Of a stretch of DNA of 64,000 bases, positions 17,190-25,910 are shown one piece after another. Within the stretch, counting starts at the first letter, position 1, and every line of letters begins with the position of its first letter. Source of the stretch: Pseudomonas farsensis (lineage in GTDB: Bacteria > Pseudomonadota > Gammaproteobacteria > Pseudomonadales > Pseudomonadaceae); assembly GCF_014268805.2 (NCBI RefSeq), contig NZ_JABWRF020000004.1, forward strand, positions 372,001 to 436,000. Direction: 5' to 3'. Under the pieces are notes generated by a model. The model ran no database searches. It saw only the letters and a program-made list of their open reading frames with translations, and was not told the DNA's origin. A program made the translations under genes and the position numbers.

Positions 17190-17438
17190 ATGGCGTTTTC
17201 CCCCGAAGCACGCAGCCAACTGCAGGCCGTCAAAGGCGTTGGCCCAACCGTGCTGCAGCGCCTGGAACAACTGGGCTACAACAACCTTGCGCAACTGGCC
17301 GCGGCCGACGCGCGCGATATCGTCGAAGGCGCCGCCAGCCTGGTTGGCTCCAGCTGCTGGAAGAACAGCCCCCAGGCCCGTGCCGCCATCCAGGCGGCCA
17401 TCGCCCGCGCTCGGGAGCTGGCCTGCACGACGGAGTAA
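17190..17438 (+). CDS. Small helix-hairpin-helix domain protein
   Basis: 82 aa from the ATG at 17190, preceded by the strong Shine-Dalgarno AAGGAG; the frame is open upstream but without a ribosome site. The single helix-hairpin-helix motif 'VKGVGPTVLQRLEQLGYNNL' occupies residues 12-32, as in DUF4332 or RadA/RecA-associated HhH proteins, which bind DNA non-specifically. The C-terminal part 'CWKNSPQARAAIQAAIARAR' is helical. The function is unknown. It lies 81 bases before mbtH on the same strand and its stop codon overlaps a candidate PvdS-type promoter. Confidence 0.8.
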   Translation: MAFSPEARSQLQAVKGVGPTVLQRLEQLGYNNLAQLAAADARDIVEGAASLVGSSCWKNSPQARAAIQAAIARARELACTTE

Positions 17439-17459
17439 TTTTTCCGCAGGCCGCTTCGT
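17436..17459 (+). promoter_or_regulatory. Possible PvdS iron-starvation promoter of mbtH
   Basis: TAATT at 17436-17440 is separated by 16 bases from CGT at 17457-17459, 61 bases before the mbtH ATG. The published iron-starvation box is TAAAT-N16/17-CGT, so one base differs. The placement before a siderophore-type gene supports it, but a 24-base match like this can occur by chance. Confidence 0.3.
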
Positions 17460-17519
17460 TTTCTTGATAGCCGCCCTGCGCCCGGCGCATCCGGCCCTCA
17501 TCATTCAAGGAGACAGGCA

Positions 17520-17741
17520 ATGACTTCCGTATTCGACCGCGACGACATCGTGTTCCAGGTAGTGGTCAACCACGAAGAGCAATATTCCATCTGGCCCGAC
17601 TACAAGGCCATCCCGGACGGCTGGCGTGCAGTCGGTAAAAGTGGCCTGAAACAGGAGTGCCTGGCCTACATCGACGAAGTCTGGACCGACATGCGCCCGC
17701 TGAGCCTGCGCCAGCAGATGGCTGCAGCTGCGGCCCAGTGA
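17520..17741 (+). CDS. MbtH-like protein (NRPS adenylation-domain partner)
   Basis: 73 aa, the usual MbtH length. MbtH proteins bind and activate adenylation domains of non-ribosomal peptide synthetases. Signature residues are visible in 'VVVNHEEQYSIWPDYKAIPDG' (split here) and 'WRAVGKSGLKQECLAYIDEVW', with 'DMRPLSLRQ' following. It is preceded by AAGGAG. Its TGA stop overlaps the GTG of the thioesterase, so the two are coupled. In Pseudomonas, this protein normally serves pyoverdine synthesis, but no synthetase gene is in the window, so its partner NRPS lies elsewhere. Confidence 0.95.
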   Translation: MTSVFDRDDIVFQVVVNHEEQYSIWPDYKAIPDGWRAVGKSGLKQECLAYIDEVWTDMRPLSLRQQMAAAAAQ

Positions 17742-18463
17742 CAGTGACCACACTGAACCTGCTGTGCCTGCCGTACTCCGGGGCCAGTGCGATGGTCTAC
17801 AGCCGCTGGCGGCGCAAGCTGCCAGCCTGGCTGCAGGTGCGCCCGGTCGAATTGCCTGGGCGTGGCGCACGGCTAGGCGAAACGCCGTTCACCGACATGC
17901 AGGCGCTGGCCCGGCAACTGGCAGGCGAGCAGCGGCTTGCCGCTGGGGCCCCGTATGCCTTGCTCGGGCACAGCCTGGGCGCTTTGGTAGCGTTCGAGCT
18001 GGCCCACGAACTGCAAGCCTTGGGCTGCCCGCCACCGGTGGCGTTGTTTGCCTGTGGCACGGCGGCGCCAACTCGGCGCGAAGACTACGACGGCGCAAAT
18101 TGGCGTGAGCCGAAAAGCGACGCCGAGCTGCTGGCAGAGCTGCGCAAGTTGGGCGGAACCCCGGAAGAGGTGCTGGCCAACGAAGAATTGATGAGCCTGA
18201 CACTGCCGGTGGTGCGCGCCGATTTTCTGCTGTGCGGGCGCTACGCCTACCGCCAGCGCGCGCCGCTGCGTTGCCCCTTGCATGTGCTCGGGGGGCAGAG
18301 CGACCGGGCCAACGCTGAGCAGTTGCAAGCCTGGGGCAACGAAACCCAGGGGCCGTTCAGCCTCGACATGTTCCCCGGTGGGCATTTCTTCATCCACGAA
18401 CATGAAGACCGTGTGCTCGCCATGCTCAGCGCCACCCTGGAGCCCCTTCGGCTGTCTGCCTGA
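17738..18463 (+). CDS. Type II thioesterase (alpha/beta hydrolase) of NRPS editing
   Basis: 241 aa, from a GTG at 17738 that overlaps the mbtH stop; a second GTG at 17744 is also possible. Type II thioesterases remove misloaded acyl groups from the phosphopantetheine arms of NRPS modules. The N-terminal 'LLCLPYSGASAMVYSRWRRKL' is the GrsT-family motif. The catalytic triad is Ser79 in 'GHSLG', Asp189 in 'GGQSDRAN' and His216 in 'PGGHFFIHEH'. It forms a two-gene operon with mbtH, consistent with a detached part of a siderophore gene set. Confidence 0.92.
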   Translation: MTVTTLNLLCLPYSGASAMVYSRWRRKLPAWLQVRPVELPGRGARLGETPFTDMQALARQLAGEQRLAAGAPYALLGHSLGALVAFELAHELQALGCPPPVALFACGTAAPTRREDYDGANWREPKSDAELLAELRKLGGTPEEVLANEELMSLTLPVVRADFLLCGRYAYRQRAPLRCPLHVLGGQSDRANAEQLQAWGNETQGPFSLDMFPGGHFFIHEHEDRVLAMLSATLEPLRLSA

Positions 18464-18521
18464 TTGACGCCGCTGTGTGTCTGGGTAAGGCTGCAGGCTT
18501 TACCCAGGCAAGGGCCGGACC

Positions 18522-19073
18522 ATGCTGATTGACCCATCCAACGCCACGCTGCTGGTGGTCGACATCCAGGACAAACTCATCGGCGCCATGAGCGACCCTG
18601 CAGGCACCGCCGCGCGCGCCCGCTGGCTGCTGGCAGCGAGCGCCGAACTGCAGCTACCCATCGTCATTTCCGAGCAGTACCCCAAAGGCCTTGGCCACAC
18701 CCTTGAAGCGCTCAAGGCGACAGCGCCGGCTGCGCAAATCGTCGAAAAAGTGCATTTCTCCTGCGTGGCTGGCGACTGCCTGCCGGATAGCCTGCTGGCG
18801 CGCGACCAAGTGATCGTATGCGGCATGGAAACCCACGTCTGCGTGCTGCAAACCGTGTTTGGCCTGTTGGCGCAGGGCAAGCAGGTGTTCGTCGTCGAGG
18901 ACGCTTGCGACAGCCGTACCCCGGCCAGCAAAGCCGCTGCGCTGGCGCGTATGGGGGCGGCGGGTGCGCAGATCGTGACCCGAGAAATGGTGGTGTTCGA
19001 GCTGATGGGCAGCGCCAGCCACCCGCTGTTCCGCCACATCAGCAAGACCTATCTGGTAGGCGAGCAGCCCTGA
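18522..19073 (+). CDS. Isochorismatase-family cysteine hydrolase
   Basis: 183 aa, YcaC/RutB-type hydrolase size. The catalytic residues of the family are all seen: Asp14 in 'LLVVDIQDK', Lys76 in 'IVEKVHFSC', and Cys107 in 'GMETHVCVLQTVFGL'. The C-terminal 'ASHPLFRHISKTYL' is common in these enzymes. The substrate is unknown: the family includes nicotinamidases, isochorismatases and biuret hydrolases. It follows the mbtH-thioesterase pair by 58 bases, but nothing else ties it to siderophore synthesis. Confidence 0.85.
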   Translation: MLIDPSNATLLVVDIQDKLIGAMSDPAGTAARARWLLAASAELQLPIVISEQYPKGLGHTLEALKATAPAAQIVEKVHFSCVAGDCLPDSLLARDQVIVCGMETHVCVLQTVFGLLAQGKQVFVVEDACDSRTPASKAAALARMGAAGAQIVTREMVVFELMGSASHPLFRHISKTYLVGEQP

Positions 19074-19149
19074 TCGGAACATTGATGGCGTTATGCTACG
19101 TGGTGCTCTAAAGTGCAGGCGGATTTCTTACTGCCTACAGGAAGTTGCA

Positions 19150-19818
19150 ATGAAAACCCGTCTCATGCTGATCGCCGCCATGTCCTTCTGCGCCGCTGTT
19201 CCACAGGCCTTTGCCGCACCTGCAAAGCTTGCCGATGTGTTCAACGGTGAAATGCTCGGCGCCAACCTGCGTTACTTCGAGTCGGTAGCCGGTATTGCGC
19301 GTACCAGCCTCGGCGATGACCACTCCTACAAGGTCCAAGGCTGCACTATCACCGCTACCGCAGCGGGCGGCACAGTCACGGCATTGCGCCTGGAGCTGTC
19401 GCCCACGTGCAAGGCCGACCTGCAAAGCTTTGTCGGGGATTTCGGGCCGAAGGCCGGCCAGCCATTGACCGTTGGTGCACTCGGCGAGTCCACCGGTGGC
19501 GGGCTTGAGTTCTACGCCGACTGCCTGCAGATGTGTGGCAACGCGGCCGACCCGTCCGTTTACGCGTATTGGCAAGGCCCGCATGCAGCGGACTACAAAG
19601 AGGTACTGCTGGAGGTTGTGCTGGTCGATGACGCCGCTATCCAGGCCTCTGATCGCTGGGCACAGGCGATGACCCAAGCGAAGGGCGAAGACTTCGTGTC
19701 TGAGACGAAGTTCAACTGCGAACGCAGCTTCGATGCCCAAGCATTGCAGGCGTTCGCCAAAGTGAAGGCCAGCGCCGTGACCATTGGCACGGGGTTGACC
19801 AAGCCGACCTGCAACTGA
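19150..19818 (+). CDS. Exported hypothetical protein
   Basis: 222 aa from the ATG at 19150. A Sec signal peptide is visible ('MKTRLMLIAAMSFCAAVPQA' then a FA-A cut). The mature region has several Cys ('VQGCTITATAAGG', 'SPTCKADLQSF', 'YADCLQMCGN') that could form disulfides in the periplasm, and repeated aromatic/acidic patches. No membrane anchor. I do not recognise the family. It lies upstream of a DUF1615 lipoprotein on the same strand but with 49 bases between. Confidence 0.7.
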   Translation: MKTRLMLIAAMSFCAAVPQAFAAPAKLADVFNGEMLGANLRYFESVAGIARTSLGDDHSYKVQGCTITATAAGGTVTALRLELSPTCKADLQSFVGDFGPKAGQPLTVGALGESTGGGLEFYADCLQMCGNAADPSVYAYWQGPHAADYKEVLLEVVLVDDAAIQASDRWAQAMTQAKGEDFVSETKFNCERSFDAQALQAFAKVKASAVTIGTGLTKPTCN

Positions 19819-19867
19819 TTGAAGCCTGCGCCCACTGCCGCTAGGCTCTGTCTGATCAAGGCAGAGG

Positions 19868-20959
19868 ATGAGCATGATGAAGGTGCGGTATGCGGCAATG
19901 GCGGCGGCGATCCTTGGGTTGTTGCAAGGCTGTGCGGGGCAGGGCGAGCAAGCAGCCGATACTGACCCCGCCAAGGTCCGCGCGCAGTTGCTGCGCCTGT
20001 TGCCGGCACAGGTCAAGGACCGTGAGGGTTGGGCTGAAGATATCCAGGTGGCGTTCCAGGCCCAGGATATTGCGCCGAACAAAAGCAACCTGTGCGCGGT
20101 GCTTGCGGTGACCGAGCAGGAGTCGACGTTCAACGCCGACCCGCAAGTGCCCAACCTGGGCCGTATCGCCCGCGAAGAAATCGACCGCCGTGCCGCACGC
20201 GTGCACATCCCCAAGCTGCTGGTCGACGGTGCCCTGCAAACGCCGTCGAGCAATGGCAAGACCTACCAGCAGCGCTTGCAGGCAGTGCGCAGCGAAAAGC
20301 AGCTCAGCGAGCTTTATGACGAAGTGATTGGCCGGGTACCGCTGGGCCGCTCCCTGCTGGGCGGGCTCAACCCGGTCCACACTGGCGGGCCGATGCAGGT
20401 CAGCATCGAGTTTTCCGAGCAGCACGCCAGGGGCTACCCCTATGACCATCAGGGCACGGTGCGCGACGAAGTGTTCAGCCGCCGTGGCGGCATGTACTAC
20501 GGCATCTATCACCTGCTCGGCTACCCCACGCACTATGAGCGCCCGCTGTACCGCTTCGCCGACTTCAATGCTGGCTGGTACGCCAGCCGCAACGCCGCGT
20601 TTCAGGCTGCCCTGAGCCGTGCCACGGGCGCGTCGTTGGCGCTGGATGGCGACCTGATCGCGCCAGGCGCGGTAATGCCCGGCAAGACCGAAACGGCCGC
20701 GCGCATGCTGGGGCCGAAACTGGGCCTGCGCAACCCGCAGATTCGCGCGCAACTGGAGCAGGAGAGCAGCCTCGACCTTGAGCAAACCGACCTTTACCAG
20801 GGCGTGTTCCGCCTGGCCGAGGCCAAGGCCGGCAAGGCCCTGCCCCGGGCGGTGCTGCCGGGCATCGAACTTAAAAGCCCGAAGATTACCCGTAAGCTGA
20901 CCACGGCCTGGTTTGCCGGGCGGGTCGACGAGCGCTATCAGCGCTGCATGAAGCGCTGA
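19868..20959 (+). CDS. DUF1615 lipoprotein
   Basis: 363 aa with a lipoprotein signal ending in 'GLLQGC' (lipidated Cys22). The mature protein matches the DUF1615 family by the 'AVLAVTEQESTFNADPQVPN' block, 'NPVHTGGPMQVSIEFSE' and 'YGIYHLLGYPTHYERPLYRF'. The Glu in 'TEQEST', in a hydrophobic-helix context, recalls lysozyme-like transglycosylases, so a peptidoglycan-related role in the outer membrane is possible but not shown. An in-frame ATG at 19874 is an alternative start. Intact. Confidence 0.85.
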   Translation: MSMMKVRYAAMAAAILGLLQGCAGQGEQAADTDPAKVRAQLLRLLPAQVKDREGWAEDIQVAFQAQDIAPNKSNLCAVLAVTEQESTFNADPQVPNLGRIAREEIDRRAARVHIPKLLVDGALQTPSSNGKTYQQRLQAVRSEKQLSELYDEVIGRVPLGRSLLGGLNPVHTGGPMQVSIEFSEQHARGYPYDHQGTVRDEVFSRRGGMYYGIYHLLGYPTHYERPLYRFADFNAGWYASRNAAFQAALSRATGASLALDGDLIAPGAVMPGKTETAARMLGPKLGLRNPQIRAQLEQESSLDLEQTDLYQGVFRLAEAKAGKALPRAVLPGIELKSPKITRKLTTAWFAGRVDERYQRCMKR

Positions 20960-20970
20960 TGCACCCAGCC

Positions 20971-23382
20971 TCAGAAGTTGTAGGTCAGCCGCCCGAAGTA
21001 ATACCCACCGGTAAAGCCATACGGTGAATACACCCCGTACCCCTTGACCATGGTCTTGCTGGTGGGTGCCTGCCGCTCGGGGTAGACATCGAACAGATTG
21101 CGCGCCCCGACCGCCAGCTCCAGGTCCTTGGTCAACTGGTAGCCCACATCCAGGTCGGTGATCCAGCGCGCCTTGTACTCCCGGTCCAGGCTCCGGTCAT
21201 TGGCCGCGTTGACCTCGCGCCATGACCCATAGCGGGTCAAGCCCAGGTTGACCCGGTAACGGTCCAGCCGCCAGTTGCCACCCAGTATCAGCTTGGTGTG
21301 CGGCTGCACTTCGGTCAGCAGGTTACGCGCCTGGCGGTCCATCAACTGATACGGCGTGCCCAGAATGTTCACGCTCTCCTTGTAGTCGAGGATCTCGGTC
21401 TTGTTCCAGTTGAAGGCCGCCGTCCATTTCACGGAGCCGGCGCCGCCCAGGTCCTGGTCGTAACTGCTCACCAGGTCCAGGCCCTTGGTCCGCGTGTCGG
21501 CGCCATTGGTGAAGTACTGCCCGCCCGACGTCGAGTCGATGCCGTTGGCCAGCAACGCTGCGGTGACCTCCGGCCCCAGCAGTGTGCCGGTTAGGGTAAT
21601 GCGGTCGCGCACATTGATCAGGTACGCATCGGCGGTAAACGCCAGGCGCTCCGAGGCCTGCCAGGTCAGCCCCAGGCTGTAATTGGTCGACTTCTCAGGC
21701 TTGAGCGACTCGGCGCCCAGCGCTTGGGCAGCCGCCGAGTCCACCGGCAGCACGCCGTAGTTGATCGACTGATACACGCCATTGACCACCCCATAAGTGG
21801 TCGAGCGCGCGCTGAACAGGCTGTTGGCCAGCGAAGGCGCACGGAACCCGTTGCTTACCGTGGCGCGCACCGCCAGTTGCGGGGTGAATTCATAGCGCGT
21901 GGTCAGCTTGCCACTGCGGGTGGCGCCAATGCCTCGGTCGTAGTGCTCGTAGCGCAGCGCCGCGCCCCAATACCACTGCGGCAGCGGGTTGAAGCCGACG
22001 TCGACGTAGCCTGCGTAGCTGTTGCGGCTGGCGCTGGTGGCCTCGGCCGGGGAGATGCCATTGGTCACCTGCGCGCCGGACGATGCGCAGTTGCCTGGCC
22101 CGGCGCAGTAGCCGCCATCGGCCCAACTGGCCCAGTCGCCGGCTTGCACCTGATAGGTATCGCGGCGCTGCTCCAGGCCCCAGGAAAAGTCCAGCGGCTT
22201 GGCCAGTCCCACCTCGAAGCTGCGCCGCAGATCGAGGTTGCTGGTCAACTGCGAGCTGACCCAGGTGCCAGATTCGAAGTGGTTGGGCGTGGCTTCGCCC
22301 AACGATGGGTTCTGGTTGTTCCAGGTGCCTTGTTCGGCCTGGTTGCGCCCGTAGGTACTGGACAGGTCCCAGTCCCATTCGCCCACCAGGCCCTTGGCGC
22401 CGAAAGCGGCCTGGTAGTCGTACTCCTCGATGTACCAGGTCGGCGTGTAGCCAGCCGGGCGGCCGTTAGGGCCGGTGGGGACGGTGTTGACGATGGTCGG
22501 CAGGCGGTAGTTCTGGCCCTGTTCGGCCTTGCGGTATGACCAGGTGCTGAACGAGTACAGCGTCAGGTCATTTTCAAGCGGCAGCTCGGCGTTGTAACCC
22601 AAGGTCAGCAGGTTGATCTTCGGCGTGCCGTAGCCGCCGTAGGTGACCTTGCCGGCGTGGTCCAGCGCTTCGGCCTGGCTGTAGCCGTTGGCGCTGGCCT
22701 TGTTATCGTCGTTCTGGCTGCGGGCATCGAGTGCCAGTTGCACAATGCCGTCGTGGCCAATCTCGAAGCCTTTGTTCAGGCTTTGCTGCACGGTCTGTTT
22801 CTTGCCGTCGTAGCCTTGGCCGACCGTGGATACGGCGGTGCCGCTGGTGTCGGCCTTGAGGATTACGTTGATCACCCCGGCAATGGCGTCCGAGCCATAT
22901 TGCGCGGCCGCGCCGTCGCGCAGCACCTCGACGTGGTCGATGGCGCTGATCGGGATCAGGTCCAAGTCACTGGGCGCAGCGCCGGCATTGATGCCGCTGA
23001 TGTTCAGGGTGGCGCTGGTGTGGCGGCGTTTGCCGTTCACCAGTACCAGCACCTGGGCTGCGTTGAGCCCACGCAGGTTAGGTGCGCGGGCCATGCCGCT
23101 GGCGTCCCAGCCGGTTTTCTCCGGCAGGGTCAGCGAGGGTACGGTGGCGCTCAGGGCTTCCATCAGGCCGGGCTTGCCGGTTTCCTGCAACTGCCTGGCG
23201 CTGATCACATCGATCGGCACCGGGCTTGAGGTCACGGTCCGTTTTTCGCTACCGCGGTTGCCGGTGACGATGACCGTGCCCAAGGCCTGGGCGGCAGGTT
23301 CGTCGGCGCTGGCCGGGGTGGTATGCAGCCCGGCAGCGAAGGCTACGGGGAGTAACGAGGCAGTGGTAAAAGCTGACTTCAT
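20971..23382 (-). CDS. TonB-dependent outer-membrane receptor
   Basis: 803 aa. A signal peptide ('MKSAFTTASLLPVAFAAGLH') is followed by a TonB-box-like 'LGTVIVTG' and a plug domain with 'PNLRGLNAAQVLVLVNGKRR', 'VEVLRDGAAAQYGSDAIAG' and 'VINVILKADT'. The rest forms the beta barrel and ends in the expected aromatic residue ('YFGRLTYNF'). It imports a bulky or scarce solute using TonB energy. It is the last gene of a unit with an exported RidA and a Tat-type amine oxidase; the operon's upstream region carries the same 34-bp element found before the sulfur genes, so the substrate may be an organosulfur amine or the like. No iron-siderophore motif is distinctive. Confidence 0.93.
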   Translation of the reverse strand: MKSAFTTASLLPVAFAAGLHTTPASADEPAAQALGTVIVTGNRGSEKRTVTSSPVPIDVISARQLQETGKPGLMEALSATVPSLTLPEKTGWDASGMARAPNLRGLNAAQVLVLVNGKRRHTSATLNISGINAGAAPSDLDLIPISAIDHVEVLRDGAAAQYGSDAIAGVINVILKADTSGTAVSTVGQGYDGKKQTVQQSLNKGFEIGHDGIVQLALDARSQNDDNKASANGYSQAEALDHAGKVTYGGYGTPKINLLTLGYNAELPLENDLTLYSFSTWSYRKAEQGQNYRLPTIVNTVPTGPNGRPAGYTPTWYIEEYDYQAAFGAKGLVGEWDWDLSSTYGRNQAEQGTWNNQNPSLGEATPNHFESGTWVSSQLTSNLDLRRSFEVGLAKPLDFSWGLEQRRDTYQVQAGDWASWADGGYCAGPGNCASSGAQVTNGISPAEATSASRNSYAGYVDVGFNPLPQWYWGAALRYEHYDRGIGATRSGKLTTRYEFTPQLAVRATVSNGFRAPSLANSLFSARSTTYGVVNGVYQSINYGVLPVDSAAAQALGAESLKPEKSTNYSLGLTWQASERLAFTADAYLINVRDRITLTGTLLGPEVTAALLANGIDSTSGGQYFTNGADTRTKGLDLVSSYDQDLGGAGSVKWTAAFNWNKTEILDYKESVNILGTPYQLMDRQARNLLTEVQPHTKLILGGNWRLDRYRVNLGLTRYGSWREVNAANDRSLDREYKARWITDLDVGYQLTKDLELAVGARNLFDVYPERQAPTSKTMVKGYGVYSPYGFTGGYYFGRLTYNF

Positions 23383-23415
23383 GCACGCAGTTCCTTGTCT
23401 GGCGGGTTGGCGCGC

Positions 23416-23910
23416 TCAGGGCGCCTTGGCCGCGATAGCGTCGATTTCCACAAGTGCCCCCGGCAGCGGCAGCGCGACCACCTGAAGGGCGGTGCGGGTC
23501 GGCGTGCGCGGCTGTTCGGCGGTGGCGAAAAACTCGGTGTAGGCCGTTTGCAGCCCGGCAAAATCCAGGGCGCCGCCGTTGGCTGGGTCGCCGACCAGAA
23601 ACACCCGCAGTTGCACAATGTCGCCCAGGTCCAGGCCTTGGCTTTGCAGGGCCGTGCGCAGCTTTTTCAGCACCGAACGGGTCTGGGTTTCGGTATTGCC
23701 CAAGGCGGCGATGCTGCCCTTAGGGGCGGTGCTGTCCGCGACATCGGGCAGGGTGCCGCTGACAAACGTCAGTTGCGCACCGGCCGGCACTGTCACCAGT
23801 TGCGAAATCGGGAAGTTCGAGCCAGGAGGGGCAACACGTTTGATGCTGTCGGCCTGGGCATTGAGGGTCAGCGACATGAGAACTCCGGCGAGCAGAAGAA
23901 GACGAGGCAT
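23416..23910 (-). CDS. Exported RidA-family (YjgF/YER057c/UK114) protein
   Basis: 164 aa: a Sec signal ('MPRLLLLAGVLMSLTLNAQA') then a RidA fold. RidA proteins hydrolyse reactive imines or enamines released by amino acid and amine enzymes. The conserved arginine is present in 'TRTALQVVALPLPGALVEID', and the family's 'LRVFLVGD' and 'TFVSGTLPD' blocks are recognisable. Export to the periplasm is unusual for this family. It lies between the amine oxidase and the TonB receptor with short gaps (19 and 33 bases), so it probably detoxifies an imine product of that oxidase. Confidence 0.85.
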   Translation of the reverse strand: MPRLLLLAGVLMSLTLNAQADSIKRVAPPGSNFPISQLVTVPAGAQLTFVSGTLPDVADSTAPKGSIAALGNTETQTRSVLKKLRTALQSQGLDLGDIVQLRVFLVGDPANGGALDFAGLQTAYTEFFATAEQPRTPTRTALQVVALPLPGALVEIDAIAAKAP

Positions 23911-23929
23911 GGGGTGGTTTCCTTGAGGG

Positions 23930-25486
23930 TCAGGCGGCGCGGATGGCCTGGGTAGCGTGTTGGGCGATCAGGCCGACAACCCGGCGCGCGGATTCAGCGG
24001 CGCTGTTCTGCCAGATGCCGACCCCGCCATGGGCGAGTGCATCACTGGCCAGCCAGGTCCGGCCCTGGGGCTGGTTGAGCAGGTCGTAACCGGGTTGGGC
24101 GACCTCGTCGTGGACGATCCACGGCGCTTTGCTGAAGGGCACTTTCGACCAGTTCACCACCAGTGGCCGGCCCAGCTTGTGGCTGTGGCCTGGGTGCAGC
24201 GATTCCACCGCCTGGCGTGACGAGGCGATCTGCGCCGGCAGTGATTTTTCAGCGAACTGCTGGGCCACGGCGCCGGTGTTGTAGGTGGCAACCAGCACCC
24301 CTTCGGCGCTGTTCAGGCGGTCGCTGGGGTACCACAGCGTGCGCGCCTCGTGGTTGATGTAGCTGAGGCCGCCGTAGATCTGGTAGTCGGTCTCCCAGAA
24401 GCGCGGCGACTGCCAGGCCACCTTGTTGGCCTTGTCGCCTTCGGCGCTGCCGATGGCCTGCTTGAACGCTGCGCTGAAGTTGTTCGGCAGCCGGGCCAGC
24501 AGTGGCAAGGGCAGGGTGACGATGGCGTAGTCGGCATGCTCGACATGCTGCTGACCGGTCTTGCGATCCCGCCACACCACCTTGCTTGCGTTGTCGCCGG
24601 TCTCGATGCCCAGTACCTCGGCGCCCAGGCGCACGCTGTCCTTGACCTGGCGGTAGAAGGCCTTGGGGATCTGGTCCATGCCGCCCACCGGCTGGAACAT
24701 GGTCGAGGAAAATTCGGGGGTTTCGTCGAACACCAGCGGCAGCAGCAGGTTGCTATCGAGCAATTGCTCAAGCGGCACCGGCTGGCGTTGCACCGGGGTC
24801 TGGTCGCCGGCGCCGGCGAAGCGGGTGTAGCCGGCGCGCACCGAGCCGCGGTATTGCTGCTCGGTGTCGAGGTCGCCGTAGACCTTGAGGAAGTCCAGTA
24901 GCGCCTTGCGCTGGCCGCCGTCCAGTTCGGCATCCAGGCTGTTGCGCTTGACGCTGCGTGCCAGCAGTTCGCTGAAGTGGCCACGGGTGTCGTTGACTGC
25001 CTGGCGCAGCAGCAGTGGCGGGCGTGCCAGGTCGGGCTGGGCGAGGGCGTTGCGGCTGCTGTTGACCAGCACCTGCAACTCGACGCCCAGTTCGCGGCAG
25101 TAGCCGAGGATGGTCAGGTGGTGGCTGGGCAGGCGGGCGGCGCCGGCATTGAAGAACTGCCCTTGGTCAAACTCTACGGTTTGCGAGGTGCCGTCGTTGA
25201 GTTCGATACGGTCGCCCTTGCGCAGGGTCCAGACCCGTCCACCGACGCGGTCACGGGCTTCAAGAACGGTGACCGAAAAGCCGGCCTTGCGCAGTTCGTA
25301 GGCTGAGACCAGCCCGGAAATACCGGCACCGACAATCACTACGCGTTTGCCGTTGCCGCCGTTGGCGGCCAGTTGCAGGGGTTCGAAAGTGGCCGCCAGG
25401 GCGTTCTGCCCCAGCGCGCCGAGTGCTGCCGAGTAGCCGCCGATGGCAGCCATGCGGGCGATCAGGTCTCTACGGGACAATCCCAT
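23930..25486 (-). CDS. Tat-exported FAD-dependent amine oxidase
   Basis: 518 aa from the ATG at 25486. The N-terminus 'MGLSRRDLIARMAAIGG' is a twin-arginine signal, so the folded flavoprotein should work in the periplasm. FAD-binding fold: 'VVIVGAGISGLVSAYELRK', then 'LEARDRVGGRVWTL', the amine-oxidase motif. A central 'PVGGMDQIPKAFYRQ' and C-terminal 'WLASDALAHGGVGIWQNSAAES' fit the flavin monoamine/L-amino acid oxidase family. The substrate amine is not identifiable. It heads a three-gene unit with RidA and a TonB receptor; a shared 34-bp sulfur-regulon-like element lies 144 bases upstream. Confidence 0.88.
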   Translation of the reverse strand: MGLSRRDLIARMAAIGGYSAALGALGQNALAATFEPLQLAANGGNGKRVVIVGAGISGLVSAYELRKAGFSVTVLEARDRVGGRVWTLRKGDRIELNDGTSQTVEFDQGQFFNAGAARLPSHHLTILGYCRELGVELQVLVNSSRNALAQPDLARPPLLLRQAVNDTRGHFSELLARSVKRNSLDAELDGGQRKALLDFLKVYGDLDTEQQYRGSVRAGYTRFAGAGDQTPVQRQPVPLEQLLDSNLLLPLVFDETPEFSSTMFQPVGGMDQIPKAFYRQVKDSVRLGAEVLGIETGDNASKVVWRDRKTGQQHVEHADYAIVTLPLPLLARLPNNFSAAFKQAIGSAEGDKANKVAWQSPRFWETDYQIYGGLSYINHEARTLWYPSDRLNSAEGVLVATYNTGAVAQQFAEKSLPAQIASSRQAVESLHPGHSHKLGRPLVVNWSKVPFSKAPWIVHDEVAQPGYDLLNQPQGRTWLASDALAHGGVGIWQNSAAESARRVVGLIAQHATQAIRAA

Positions 25487-25629
25487 GTTGCGCTCTCCGT
25501 TCGGTGTCTTAAGCGGAAGGTGCGCCACAGGGCAGACGTTCCCGTGCGGGGAACGATGGCGGGAGGCGCACATCCATTTGCCTCCGCCAGGTCGGGGTCG
25601 GTTTACAGAACTTAATGATCTTTATGAGG

Positions 25630-25663
25630 GTTGTGAAAGGATTTTTTGATCTAAGGTAATTAT
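25630..25663 (-). promoter_or_regulatory. Shared 34-bp regulatory element, copy A
   Basis: Reading toward the amine oxidase (minus strand) it begins ATAATTA, continues CTTAGA and ends CCTTTCACAAC. It is about 28/34 identical to copy B (28534-28567) and shares the same start and spacing with copy C (37023-37056). It lies 144 bases before the amine oxidase ATG. The factor that binds is unknown; CysB or another sulfur regulator is inferred. Confidence 0.6.
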
Positions 25664-25743
25664 GTAATTTTCTGATTTTTATTGTTTGATTTGATGCGTT
25701 AAATCTATTTTATGCTGGGCTTGGTGGTGAGGCGTACCGGTGG

Positions 25744-25910
25744 CCGCCGAGAGAGTTTCAGCGCCTATGAGATCGAGCGCCGCCCGCGCGGCGCATCGCA
25801 GGCTGTCGCCAGCTCCTACAGAAATCGGACCAGCCACCAATGTCGCAGCTGACGCGGGCCTGTGGGAGCGGGCTTGCCCCGCGATGCGCCGCGCAGGCGG
25901 CGCTCGATCT
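25744..25910. repeat. Left repeat unit flanking the sulfur island
   Basis: Contains a direct unit (25744-25820) with GATCGAGCGCCGCCCGCGCG and a partly inverted copy (25881-25910, GCGCAGGCGGCGCTCGATCT). The same direct unit recurs at 37131-37206 with only a few changes, in the same orientation. The inner sequence CTGTGGGAGCGGGCTTGCCC is a REP core. So it is a compound REP/BIME element. Confidence 0.7.
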
